Positions 1-10,865 of a stretch of 64,000 nt of DNA are shown here, piece by piece. A model generated the notes under the pieces. The model ran no database searches, was not told the DNA's origin, and saw nothing but the letters and a program-made list of their open reading frames with translations. The stretch lies in the NCBI RefSeq assembly GCF_030272615.1, contig NC_081406.1:218434997-218498996 (forward strand), given 5' to 3'. The translations under genes and the position numbers were made by a program. Within the stretch, counting starts at the first letter, position 1; every line of letters begins with the position of its first letter. This stretch comes from Cryptomeria japonica (taxonomy: Eukaryota; Streptophyta; Pinopsida; Cupressales; Cupressaceae).

Positions 1-7
1 ATCACTA

Positions 8-240
8 CTAAATATAGCATTCACATTGAGATGGTCTTTTAGATGCTTTGGTGGGCTTAGAAAGATTATATCCAAGTCCAAATGAATATTCATGCATGTT
101 ATGTTCTAAAGGAACTTTAATTCCTTGTTCATTTGCCCCACAACCATTTCCATTATAGCCACTCTTAGCCAAAATATGAAAACCACGACCATAACGATTA
201 GCCATTTCAGAAAGAAAAGGTGGTTTTTCATAAGACAGAA
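8..240 (-). pseudogene. G-patch segment following the GYP1 protease (frameshifted)
   Basis: This frame continues the polyprotein after a shift near position 240. It contains a glycine-rich segment of G-patch type: YGRGFHILAKSGYNGNGCG, followed by an EQGI...PLE stretch. G-patch domains bind RNA or activate RNA helicases. The complete Tat element has the same arrangement at 46920-47070 (YGKGFKILQRFGYDGK), so the fusion is a family trait and not chance. It ends near the window edge. Confidence 0.6.
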
Positions 241-2858
241 TCAAATTCTTCAGAATTAGAGGTGTGAGGAGAAGAAGTTTGAGAAGCGGCCACAAAATTA
301 TTGCTCATAGGTTCAGGTAAGACTGATTGATCTCTAGTTTCTTCCTTCTTTTTAACTTTAAGCTCTCTAGGAGGAACCCTATACTCACCTACAAAGGTGG
401 GATTAAAATCAAGAGATCCCCAATTGTCTTCTGCGAGAACCTTCTCAGGATCAAAAGCCTTTTCATGTGTAGATTCAAGTTGAGAAGAATCTTCTTCAGG
501 AACTTCAGACTCATCCAAAGAATTTTGATTATCAGAGGGTGATGATTCATCCATAGGTATCTTGTTTAACGAGTCATCACTAGAAGAGGAAGGCTTAGAA
601 GAACTCCCTTTGGAAGTAGATGTTTGCAAACAAGCTTGAAAATTAGTATCACCTATCAAGGTATATGTCTTATTATTATAAATGAATTTAACTTGTCTAT
701 GCAATGTAGAGGGGACAGCTTGCATACTGTGAATCCAAGGTCTCCCTAATAACAAGTTGTATGTTAGATTTCCCGACATAACATGGATAGGAGTAGGCAA
801 AGTAACAGGTCCCACTATGATGGGTAAGGTGATAATACCTAATGAAGACTTAGCCACATTATCAAAGCCTCGAATGGGACAAGAGTCAGGCTCAATAAGG
901 GATGTATCCACATTCATCTTATGCAATAGATTAATGCTACACACATTAAGGCCAGAACCATTATCTACCAGTGTTCGTCTTATAGCAGTGTCATTTATGA
1001 TAACCACAATCATCAAGGGATCATATTGATGTTGAATTTCACTAGTAGGCAACTCATCTTGAGTAAACAGAATTTGAGCTTTAGGATTCATCACAGAGTT
1101 AACCAAAGACACTATATTACTAGATGTATTAGGTGGAGGAACATTCAAATCTTTCAAGGCATCTTGTAACATTCCATGATGAGCGGAAGAAGTTTGGATC
1201 AAATCCCAAAGGGATATCTTAGCAGGGGTAGCTTTAAGTTGTTCTATGAGATCATATTCCTTACCAAGAACTTGTGAAATACATGGAGCTTGCGGAAGAA
1301 TTGGTTGGGAAGGAGGAAGTGAAGTTGGGATAACTGGAGGAGGATTAGGTTGCCTATTATTTCTTGTGTTATAGGTATGAGCAACCGCATTATAACTCTC
1401 TCTAGTCAGTTGCTTAGCATACTCATAAGGGCTCTTAGTAGAATAACCTCCTTGCACAGTAATAATAGGTTTCTTAGGAGTGCAAAAAGAATCATTAGCA
1501 TAACCACCTTGAACCACTAAGATAGGCTTATTTAAAGGTTGAGAATCTTGAGAAGGACAAGCACCTTGGACAGTGAAGAGAGGTTTATTAGGTGTTTCAT
1601 TCACATGTATCAAATTAATTGAGGACAGTTTAGAGGAATGAACAAAAGTGTTGGAAGAATTATTGATAGTCTTCTCTTGCACTAAAATCTCATCACGGAT
1701 TAACTCAATTTTAGGAGAGAGACAAGGGGTAGGCATTGATGTTCTAGTAGGAAGAGGAAAGGTCATATCATCCTCTATCATCAAATGATCTACATGGGGA
1801 ATAAACTCTCTAGGAGAAGGATCAACATTACTCTCTAAAGTCTCAATTTTGAGAGGGAGATCTTTGAAAGAGATGTTAACCATCTTGCCTTGAACTAGGG
1901 TTTCCTTATGAGTAGAACCAAGTTGAGGAGAGGGAGAATATTTGAGATTCAAGGAAGGTGAGAAACTATCAAGGGAGTTTTCAATCTTGATTTCATCCCC
2001 TTTGGCTAGGGGTAGAGAATAATCTATACCTTCTTCTAATGGTTCATCCCAAATAGTGAGGTTGTTGAAAGGAATGTTTGAAGTATTGTCAATTTCGGGA
2101 GAGGAGATAACATTGTTTATTAATTCCTCATCCTTAGGAGGGAGAGGATCAATAGATGTGTTAAACTCGTCCTCTTTCCTCAAAATATGTTCAATATGAT
2201 CTTTAGGGGAGAGAGAATTAAGGAAATTACTTATTATTTCATCTTCTTTCTCTAAGGGATGCTTATGGTTAAGACAAACTTTAGGAGAAGGGTAAGCATT
2301 TATCATTAATTCATCATCTCTAGTGGGAATTTTGTTGGAAAAGGAAATGCCATCACTAGGAAATGTAGGGATAATGTCATCTTCTTGCACAAAAGGATCC
2401 TCATGAAGGGAGTGTTTTTTAGGAGGAACATGAACATATTTCTCCAAAGATTCATGCTTAGGAAGGACATCTTTGAAAGAAGTGTTCATAACCTCTTGTT
2501 GCACAAACATGCCCCCATTAGAAGGACCAACTTTAGGAGAAAATAAGTCAATGTCCATCAATACCTTTTCACTTAAAGAGGCATCATGTAGGGAAGGTGA
2601 AGTAACATTAAGAAAGGTGTTTATGATATCATTCTCTTCCTCTAGGATAGCTAAATAGGAAGGGCACATTTTAGGAGAATTGTCAAGATCACTCTTAAAC
2701 TCTTCATCCTTAGAGCATGGGAGAGCCTAAAAGGGATTGGTAGCAACTCTTTCAGGCACTAAAATGTTGTTATAGATGGGGGGAGGTTCTTTAGGAGAAG
2801 GAAAAATTGAAACAAAGGAAGCTAACCCATTATCACATCTATGAAATGAATGCATCAT
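228..2858 (-). pseudogene. Gag-position/protease polyprotein of GYP1 lacking a recognisable capsid
   Basis: The frame is open from ATG at 2858 except for one TAG at 2729-2727; downstream of the amber codon 813 residues remain uninterrupted. The first half is a low-complexity acidic region with loose repeats of about 40 residues containing S-P-K and K-E-D-E-I-I motifs. Then come three repeats of about 22 residues ending V-Q-G-G-Y. The C-terminal third matches the protease region of Tat elements: a DNGSG active-site-like motif and, about 100 residues later, YNLLLGRPWIH. No retrotrans_gag capsid or CCHC knuckle is visible, unlike the related 1213-residue protein at 46689-50330. The element therefore looks non-autonomous or rearranged. 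A frameshift near 240 leads into a G-patch. Family assignment is secure for the protease part, unknown for the rest. Confidence 0.75.
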
Positions 2859-3181
2859 GACAACAATTTTCCTCTTTCAAATGATAACACATGCAAAATA
2901 GAAGGAAATGTTTAATTTTAACCAATGCAAGCACTTAGAATGTAGATTTAGAAAATGAAATTTATGATTCAAATGAGTTCCTAAATCAGATTTGAAATTA
3001 GTGATCCCAATTAAGCTATCCACAAGTTCAATTTTGAATTGAAAAATTAGGGTTTTAGCAAAAATTTCCTCTAAATTTTTTAATCTTGCAAGAAATTAAA
3101 ACTTGTAAATACAAATTTGAATTTGAAATAGCATAAACACTCAAATTTGAAAACAAAAATCAGAATTAGAGAAGATTGGAA
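2859..3181 (-). other. leader of GYP1
   Basis: About 320 bp of AT-rich sequence between the primer-binding site and the first ATG of the long frame. No domain or other feature is visible. It is much shorter than the roughly 2.2-kb leader of the related complete element at 37179-53330. Confidence 0.5.
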
Positions 3182-3199
3182 TTCACGTCGGGTTCACCA
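3182..3199 (-). other. primer-binding site of GYP1
   Basis: Three bases inside the LTR terminus the minus strand reads TGGTGAACCCGACGTGAA. TGG is complementary to the CCA end of a tRNA, as expected for minus-strand priming. I could not assign the tRNA. Confidence 0.6.
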
Positions 3200-3636
3200 A
3201 AATGTGTAGGGTAAAAAAGCGAGACTAGGCTAACATGTCCTAATCCTACCTTTTGACACACATTGTGGAATACGAAAGAGCCTAGAGGTATCACACAATT
3301 GGCTACTTCTTTTTGTGGAAGAGAGAGCCATGGGCTACCTATTAGGATTTCTATTCCTTTGTTGCAAATGATAGATAGAATGATGCAAGTTTAACTACTA
3401 GCCCTAGAGTGCAAGTATGAACTAGTAACAAGAGTGCAAGATTGAGATTAAGTGATGAAAAGTTGTAAACACAAGAACAAGACAAGAATACAGATACATA
3501 CCTGAAGTTAAAATCTGAGTGTAAATGTTTGGGACGGGGGTGCGGGCACCACTGTCCCGATTCTGCTCCTGACACTGCTCCTAAAACTACTATTTGGTAA
3601 CCTGAAAAGTTGTCTGAAACTTGCTGTCTGATAGAA

Positions 3637-3722
3637 GGACCAAGGCGCCCAGCGGCCCTATCCCAGGGACCAGGGCGCCCAACGCCCCTGTCCTGGCAGG
3701 ACCAGGGCACCCCACGCCCCTT
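3637..3722. repeat. GC-rich hairpin modules in the GYP1 LTR
   Basis: Three consecutive GC-rich modules share a GGACCAGGGCGCCCA-like core, each able to pair partly with itself. The same module type recurs three times in the plus-strand solo LTR at 24094-24190 and singly near 4467-4500 and 24798. A degenerate version lies at 16083 and 16195. Function unknown. Confidence 0.6.
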
Positions 3723-4212
3723 TCCTAGCTTTCTGGGCTGGAATTTGGTGTGGTATTCTATCTCGGTCCGCTTCCGCCGGATCTGCAACTTGCGGCGTCC
3801 TTTGAATTCGAAAATCTGCACTTATATCTGAAAAGGGTTGTAGGTGGCTATATAGGGTTTTGCCTTAGTCAAACCCCCGCTTTGGTGATTTCCACCTCCA
3901 CAAATAGCCAAGTTGTATTGTAAAAGTAGTGTGTGCAGACCTTGTGTGTGTGCAAGATCCTAAAATGCAAGTAAGCAAACTAGAGCAACCTAGAAAGTAA
4001 ACCCTAATTGCTTGTAAATGATAATGTAAATGCTCCAAATCAAGATGCAAAGTGATCTAAAGCATGAATACAAATGACATAGTGAGGCTTATGCAAAGAC
4101 ATGAAAATAACATGAAATCATACCCAACCCCAAGGGAGGGGTACAAGCCAATCTTCAATCGATGATCCCTTATTGCTCTTCAATGTCTTCAAAGCCCTAA
4201 ATGGATGAATGA

Positions 4213-4752
4213 AATTGATGAATGCTTGATGGATGGATGTTGAATGTTGTTGAAGTCTTCAAAGATCTGCTCTTTTGCTGCATAGAAGGCCCCTGAAACC
4301 AAAATTCGGATCCTTTCAAATGAAGAAAGAGAGCTCTTATATATGAAACCCTAGGTCTTAATTTCAACTTTTGGCCGACCTAGAGATTGAATCTCCCGCC
4401 AATTTCTTGGGGTTAAGCTTTATTTTATGATTGGATCGCGCTCCTAAAATTTCGGGAAAAATGTCCGGGACCATGTGCACGCCGAGCGCCATGGTCCCGA
4501 CAACTTTTCCCGAAATTTTAGGAGCGCGATCCAATCATAAAATAAAGCTTAACCCCAAGAAATTGGTGGGAGATTCAATCTCTAGGTCGGCCAAAAGTTG
4601 AAATTAAGACCTAGGGTTTCATATATAAGAGCTCTCTTTCTTCATTTGAAAGGATCCGAATTTTGGTTTCAGGGGCCTTCTATGCAGCAAAAGAGTAGAT
4701 CTTTGAAGACTTCAACAACATTCAACATCCATCCATCAAGCATTCATCAATT
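4213..4752. repeat. 540-bp near-perfect palindrome inside the GYP1 LTR
   Basis: Positions p and q pair with p+q=8965. The arms are about 262 bp (4213-4474 and 4491-4752) and the loop is 16 bp (4475-4490). Only a few mismatches occur, clustered near 4461-4465. A 37-bp direct repeat (4472-4508 and 4753-4789) begins at the loop and resumes exactly where the right arm ends. This is what a fold-back template switch leaves: synthesis copies back along the strand, then returns to the original template. Confidence 0.9.
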
Positions 4753-5145
4753 CATGTGCACGCCGAGCGCCATGGTCCCGACAACTTTTCACCAAATTTT
4801 CAGGGCTGTCGGATATGCTGATTTTAGAGAGAATCCCAAAGTTACAGGTGATTTCGAGATGTTTTGACCCCCGAAATCAAGCCCCCAAGTTCAAAATAGG
4901 GCCTAATTAGGGTTTTTTATTAAGTGATGTATTGGAGGAATAAAATGAAAGGGGCACACTTTAATGAAAAGGGCCCAACTTTATGATATGGGAGATGATA
5001 AAATAGGACCTTAGACCTAATTAATTTAATTAATTAAGTGCTAAAGGGGAAATGCAATGCAAAATGCAAAATGCGCCAAGGCGGGTGCTAAACTAGGTGT
5101 GAAATTGTACCACCCTAGCAAGTGCGTACAATTTACGACGCTACA

Positions 5146-8100
5146 ACCCCCAACACCTGCAGGGCCTGGGTTGCCCCTAGATGAGCCGTCAGTGTTGATC
5201 TTGATATACTCATCCTGAGGGGGTGTCCACCTTCCAACCCTTTGCACCTTCCTCGTAGTCCGTCTACCTTTCCTGACACAAGCAGAGTCAGGAGACAACT
5301 CCTGCAAGCCACGCCTACTCACAATATCCGCCTCATCTCTACCCAACAGGAAATTCACCTCACATTTAACTTCCACAGTCTCCCGAATCATAACAATGAT
5401 CCTATTCCAAACTTGTTGAACAAACAGTTTGGCCTCCTGAAAGATCCTCCTATTCCTTTCGAGCTAGATCTCCCACATAATGAAAATGGGGCCAATATAC
5501 TAGACCTTCTGGAGGAAGGAGGACGAAATAGGAGGTCTGCCCAAACTGCTCCAAAACTCCACTAGAGAATTTGCATGGACACAAGGATGCTTCCACACCC
5601 CCCACCAATAGTGTCAGATTAGCATAGAGAAGGAGCACCTGAAAAATAGGTGTGAGGAATCTTCCTCTCCGTTACCACATAAAACATAGATAGAAGGCCC
5701 CGAGAATCCCTGCTTAAGGATATTGTCCCAAGTTAGACATCTATTCCAAGCCAAAGTCCAGGCAAAGCAGTTACACTTCCGCTAAGAAGCCTTATTCCAC
5801 ACCTGTTTCCACCAGTTCACTTCTCCTCCCTCCAGTCTTTGGCTCAACAATTCCCAGTAACCACTAGCCACAGAAAAAACACCCTTAGGATTTGGAGACC
5901 AAGCAAGCCCATCCCTACCCTTCAGGGAGCTGCAGTGTCTATTCGCCAAAATGCCCTACAACTCTGCACACTCTTCCTTCATCCCAACCACTAGCCATTC
6001 ATTAGGAGTCTTCCATCGATCCAATTCTAACCGACCACACCTGTAGATAGCCTTAAAGTCACTCACCCTTGACCATCCAACTTCCAAGAACCTCTGGCCT
6101 AGGTTTCCAAGATTAGGAAACTGATCAAGAATGGGAGGGTATCCATCCCATGAATCATTCCAGAAAAGAACCTCTTCCCCCCTTCTACAGATCCAGAACA
6201 GCCCTGCCTTAATGAGAGAAGCCCCCCTCTTGAGAGTGTACCAGATCGATGAGCCCTTTACTGCAAGAGGATATCTGGGGATTTCCTCCTTCAGGATCCT
6301 CTGCATATATTTGTTGGCCAAAATCCTGGCCCAGCCACGGTCCTACTCAACACACCACCTCTAGTACAATTTAGCAGCATGTGCTTCCCCAAAAAGAATA
6401 GACTACCTTAACCTGAGCCCCCCAACCTGCTTCGGCCTACACACCAGGTCCTAATTGACCAGACTCCATTTGGAGGAGGTGAGATTACCAGCCCATAAGA
6501 ATTTACTAGCCAGAGAGTCCAAACCCTTCAAGAACCACTTAGGAGCCACCTGAAGCATACATCGATAGGTCGGCAAAGCCTAAACCACCGACTGAATCAG
6601 AAGAACCCTCCCCACAAAGGATAACCATCTATGAGTCCAGTGTTCAACCTTGGAGTGGAATTTTTCCAAGATCCCCTGCCATGACTACCTAGGGGGGTTG
6701 CCAAGAGAATAGGAATACCCAAATACGTCAGGGGCAGGGAGCCGACTTGGAATCTCAAGATAAGAGAAATCCTCCTTTGAATAGACTCAGGAGTGTTAAA
6801 AAAGAGGATGGAAGATTTATCCTCATTGATCATCTAGCCAGATGCTACAAGATAAACATCCAGGACCTTACGCAGATTTGAAGCTTCATTGATCCGAGCA
6901 AGCCCCATCAGGGTTGTATCATCCACAAACTGCAGGTGAGACTGCGGCTGCAAGTCATTCCCCCATCTCCAACCCTGAATAGAACCCCGACCCACATTAT
7001 GCTTAATCAGCCTCCCCAGACCCTCAGCAAGAAGAATGAATAAATAAGGGGAGAGAGGATCTCCCTGGTGGAGACCCCTAGAAGCACCAAATAGCTCAAT
7101 ATGGTCTCCATTGATGAGCACAGAGAAAGAGGTGGACGTAACACAACTCAATACCCACTGGATCCATTCATCCGCAAAACCAAAAGCCCTGAGGATCTTC
7201 TAAAGGAAGGACCACTGAACTCTATTGTACGCCTTAGCCATATCCAGCTTGATAAACATAGCTTTTTCCTTAGATGTTGCCATAGAATGAATGGTCTCTG
7301 TAGCGATGACCACCCCATCTAGGATTTGGCGCCCTTCCACAAACCCACTCTGCTCCTCAGAAATAACCTTCCCCAAACACTTCTTCAATCTATCTGCTAT
7401 CAGCTTAGAGATGATCATATAAATCACATTGCAGAGGGAGATCGAGCGGAACTGGCCTAACCGATCGACCCCTTCGCACTTGGGGATTAGGGCAATGAAT
7501 GTCGCATTCAATGCCCTAAGCATCTGTTTATTCCTCTGGGACTTCTGGACTACTTCCAATAAATCCATCTTAATTATATCCCAGAACTCTTGAAAGAACT
7601 CAACCGGGAACCCATCCGGTCCAGGAGCCTTTCCTTTCCTCATGTGGAATACAATCCTCTCAAGTTCTTCCAGTAAAATAGGACACAAAAGCTTCTCATT
7701 CATCTCCCTCGAGACAAGAGAAGGGATACAATCCAAAATCTGATTCTCCTCCACTGTTTCCCCCTGAGAGTCCTCCCTAAAGAGGGACTGGAAAAACTGG
7801 AGAGACTCCCTCGACATCTCCTACAAGGATAAGCACTGCTCACCTCTGTCATTAACTAGTACAGGAATGAAATTTTCGTGTCTTCTTGCTTTCACTGAGC
7901 TGAAGAAGAAAGCAGTGTTCTTGTCCCACTCCTTCAGCCAGTCAATACGAGCTCTTTGCTTCCATTATATTTCTTCTCGAAGCTCCCATTCCTCAACCAC
8001 CTTGATAGCCCTGTCTTCCTCTCTAAGTAGTTCCTTAGACAACCCATGCTCCCTAATTTTACTGGTGATCTCATTTAGTTCAACTTGAGCAGCTTTCTTC

Positions 8101-9016
8101 TCATGAAAAATGTTCCCGAAAAACCTTGACGGTTCCACTGTTTAAGCTGAAGCTTAACAAATTGTAGCTGCTTGGCAAAAGAGTACATGGCAGTGCCAAA
8201 GGCCGGTCTCCCTTTCCTCCACTAGTCCGCAACAAGAACCTACAATGACGGGTCCCGAAGCCACATAAGTTGGAATTTGAATGAAGGCGAACGGGCAACC
8301 CGAGCTGAAGATGAAACCAGCTTGATGGGCCAATGATCCGACCCTCTCCAGTCAAGAATCTCAGAACTTGTGGACCACCCCCCGCCGATCCAAAAATAGG
8401 AAACTAGAAAATGATCCAATCGTTCAGCAATCCAATTCTATCCCACCCTCCTATTGTTCCAAGTGAACAAACCATTGCTAGGCTTGATGTCAACAAGCTG
8501 CAGCAAGGAAATACTATCCTGGAAAAGGAAAGAAGAAGGTTCCAACCGCATTACGCCCCCCTTCTTTTCACTCAACTCTAGGATGGCATTGAAGTCTCTT
8601 TCCATAATCCAAGGATAAAGAGGGGCCAACCTACGCATACCTGACACACGTGACCATAAGCTTTGCTTACCCTGAAAATTAGTAGGAGCATAGATATTCA
8701 AAAACAAGATGAATTCCCCAGTCTCAAGACTAGCCAGCACCCCGGTTAAAGAGGATCTGGAAGCAACTCACCAGATAGGGCGGAACCTTAAAGGGTTCCA
8801 CAGACAGGCCACCCCTCCCGAGGAACCAGCTGCCCCAACACACTGACTCTCACCTCGCCCCCGCAACTTTGGTACGAGACCCATCATACTATCCACAATA
8901 AGTTTAGTTTCTTGCAAGAAAAGGACATCAGGTGAGTGATTCCTAATCATATCCCGAACAACTTTTTGTCTAGGGCCGCTGTTCAAGCCCCTTACATTCC
9001 ATGAGAGTACAATCAT
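5146..9016 (-). pseudogene. LINE ORF2: endonuclease, reverse transcriptase, RNase H (degenerate, truncated)
   Basis: The frame starts with ATG at 9016, directly giving the endonuclease opening SWNVRGLN and the QETK motif. GDFN-like (RDFNAIL, near 8590) and SDHWPI (near 8340) motifs follow. Reverse transcriptase occupies about 7800-6830, with a PGPDGFP block, an FVEGRQI block, SRGLHQGDPLSP and the catalytic FVDD near 6915. The segment at 6321-5956 is the conserved region found after RT in plant LINEs. RNase H begins at 5210 (INTDGSSRGNPGPAG) and is cut at 5146 by GYP1. Stops include TGA near 8768 and TAG near 8438, and at least two frameshifts separate the pieces, so no product is made. Intact ORF2 of this type is about 1200-1300 codons. 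Confidence 0.85.
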
Positions 9017-10659
9017 TTAGGTGGGTTGGAAAAGTGCGAGTCCAAAGTCTTCACTGACCTTGACTCAACCAAATTCTCACCCATCAATTTGATCTTCTCC
9101 AGATCCTTCTTTCTACCAACCTTTGAGCTCTTCTCTGAAGCACTTTTCTTAATATCTCTCTGATATAGACCCAAGTGAATGGCTGACTTATTACTTTTAG
9201 CCCCAACCAGTTCCAATTTTGAAGCTATCGGAGAACCCTCCCCCTCAGCTAAGTTCCCCTCAATAATAGGAGCCAGGCCCAACTAAGCCCCTACTATCTG
9301 TTCCATCTCCATCTGCTGGCTTCCAACCACTAGCAAGGCCTGGGAAGATTCCTCCATCACATTTTCCAGCACCCCTCCTGATGCATCCTGATCTAGAGGG
9401 GTAAACCCCGGGTTAACTTCCTGATGGCTCAAGTCATCCAGGGCCTCAAATCTGTTAAAGGTATCCTCCTCCCGTCTCTCCTGTAAGGGTCTCTTTTGTC
9501 CTCTATTCCTGTTCTTTGTCTTAATTGGGACAAAACCATCAACACCCTCTACCACACCCGACATGACAACTTTCCCTTTCTCAGCCCTATCAAGGCTCAG
9601 TTCTGACTGCTGAGGTTGTCTCACTACTGGTTTGTATCTAGGGCACTTATGTTGTAGATGACCATACTCATGACACAGACGGCAACGAAATGGTAAAGTC
9701 TCTTAATCTAGCTGTTGAACCCATGAATAAGATCCTACACACATATCTATAACATCTGGCAAGGGTTTACTAAGATCTATTTCAACACAGATACGTGCAT
9801 AGGTCATTACCTTTCTCCCCAGAGTTTGCGACGAGGATCCCACTGGTCTCCCAAGCAGAGCCGCAAGCATCTGTAGCACATCCTCTCGACAACATTCCAC
9901 CATAAGATGTGGTAACCGAACCCACACCAGAACTCTATTTGGGAGCTCCTCTGAAGGATTAAACCCCGCATGCCAAGGTTTGATGTATAATCCCACCTGG
10001 TTGTAAAAATACGGACCTCCTTCAAAGACCCTATTGCGATCCTCCATGCAGTTGAACGTAACCATGAAATAGTTATTTGCTAGCAGCATAATCTCCATTT
10101 CCCCTCCCGGTGCCCATATCCGCTACACCCAGTTTTCCAAAAACTGCAATGAAACCCTCATTCCCAAGAAATTGCAGCATAGCGAGTGATTTGAAAAGTA
10201 TTCAATGTCATCAGCTATGATCTCCGGAGGGATAATCAACTTCGGCCTCTCACTGCATCTCTCTAGGCAACCATTAATTTTCCCCATGCGTGAGCTACCA
10301 ACACTCCCAAAGCCCAAATTGGAAGAGAATAGGTTATTGTTAAACGTCTTTACATTCTGAAAAGGGGGTTTTGAACCCACCCCAGCACGGAAATCCATAG
10401 CTGGAACCGTCTGCGAGGCTTCGCCCCCCAACATCACCATCGGGCACACAAAAATTAAAAAAACCAAGGATACGACCGAGGGCCCACACCCCAAGGTCTC
10501 CCCACGAGGCCCAGCACCCAAGATCACTCCCCTCACCCGCACCACCAAGGAACGACCCACCTCAAACCCCAAACCCCAGGGAAAGCTTCGGCCGCAACAG
10601 CAGAACCCCACCCCCGCACAGCCCTCCCGCCTCCCGACGACCACCCCCACAGCCACCAC
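9013..10659 (-). pseudogene. LINE ORF1 (DUF4283 plus CCHC zinc knuckle)
   Basis: One frame runs from about 10659 to 9013 with three in-frame stops: TAG at 10125-10123, TAA at 9705-9703 and TAG at 9285-9283. The middle part (10098-9703) is the DUF4283-type nucleic-acid-binding domain of plant LINE ORF1 proteins (LLANNYFMVTF, then VLVWVRLPHL). A C-x2-C-x4-H-x4-C knuckle (CRLCHEYGHLQHKC) follows near 9690-9650. The C-terminal third is charged and low in complexity. The product would bind LINE RNA and accompany it during target-primed reverse transcription. The frame ends with TGA overlapping the ATG of ORF2 (ATGA at 9016-9013). The N-terminus is uncertain because of the GC-rich tract upstream. 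Confidence 0.75.
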
Positions 10660-10860
10660 CGATCCCTCGCACCTCCTTCCTCCTCCGTCTTCCCCCGAAA
10701 CCTAGCACTTCCCCCCCCTCCCACCCCCCCCCCCCCCCCCGCCCCCGCCCCCGCGCGAACCCACACCAGGACCACCTGCAGCTAGGGCCATGAAACCCTA
10801 GCTCAACCTCCTGCGCAGCCCCCGCGTGAACGCCATCCACCAATTATCTCCCTCAAAGAA
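10400..10860. other. GC-rich 5' region of the LINE with a 17-bp poly-C tract
   Basis: Composition changes abruptly from the AT-rich flank at about 10860 to strongly C-rich on the plus strand, with a C17 run at 10724-10740 and further C-rich runs to 10752. On the minus, coding-sense strand these are G-runs with quadruplex potential. Several overlapping glycine-rich frames cross it but are composition artefacts. Confidence 0.6.
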
Positions 10861-10865
10861 TTCCA

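Larger units (their letters stand above)
1..5145 (-). mobile_element. Tat-type Ty3/gypsy LTR retrotransposon, 5' part only (GYP1)
   Basis: Read on the minus strand the order is 5' LTR (5145 to 3203), primer-binding site (3199 to 3182), short leader, a long Gag/protease-like frame (2858 to 228) and a G-patch segment (about 240 to 8). The reverse transcriptase, integrase and 3' LTR lie beyond the left edge. The LTR begins TGTAGCGTCG and ends CTACACA. The element sits inside the RNase H domain of a LINE: LINE coding sequence stops exactly at 5146. The flanking pentamer ACCCC (5146-5150) is the expected target-site duplication, but its partner is outside the window. Lineage is inferred from the protease style and its similarity to the complete element at 37179-53330. 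Confidence 0.85.
3203..5145 (-). repeat. 5' LTR of GYP1
   Basis: On the minus strand it starts TGTAGCGTCG at 5145 and ends CTACACA at 3203, next to the primer-binding site. It is about 1943 bp, inflated by an internal palindromic duplication (4213-4752). It carries GC-rich hairpin modules at 3637-3722. Its terminus resembles those of LTRs ending at 16991 and 34866 and starting at 23922, so several related gypsy LTR families are present in the window. The second LTR is not in the window, so age cannot be estimated. Confidence 0.82.
5146..10850 (-). mobile_element. L1-type LINE with RNase H, 3' end interrupted by GYP1
   Basis: The minus strand shows, in order, a GC-rich 5' region (10850 to about 10400), ORF1 with DUF4283-like and CCHC segments, and ORF2 with apurinic endonuclease, reverse transcriptase, a plant LINE cysteine/tryptophan-rich linker and a C-terminal RNase H. 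This is the usual layout of plant L1 elements. The coding sequence breaks off in RNase H at 5146 where the gypsy element is inserted; the remaining 3' end and poly(A) tail must lie left of the window. Several stops and frameshifts show it is inactive. Confidence 0.88.

Noticed and set aside
10533..10843. Overlapping glycine-rich minus-strand frames
   Set aside because: They come from C-rich composition of the LINE 5' region; frames shift without a consistent protein.
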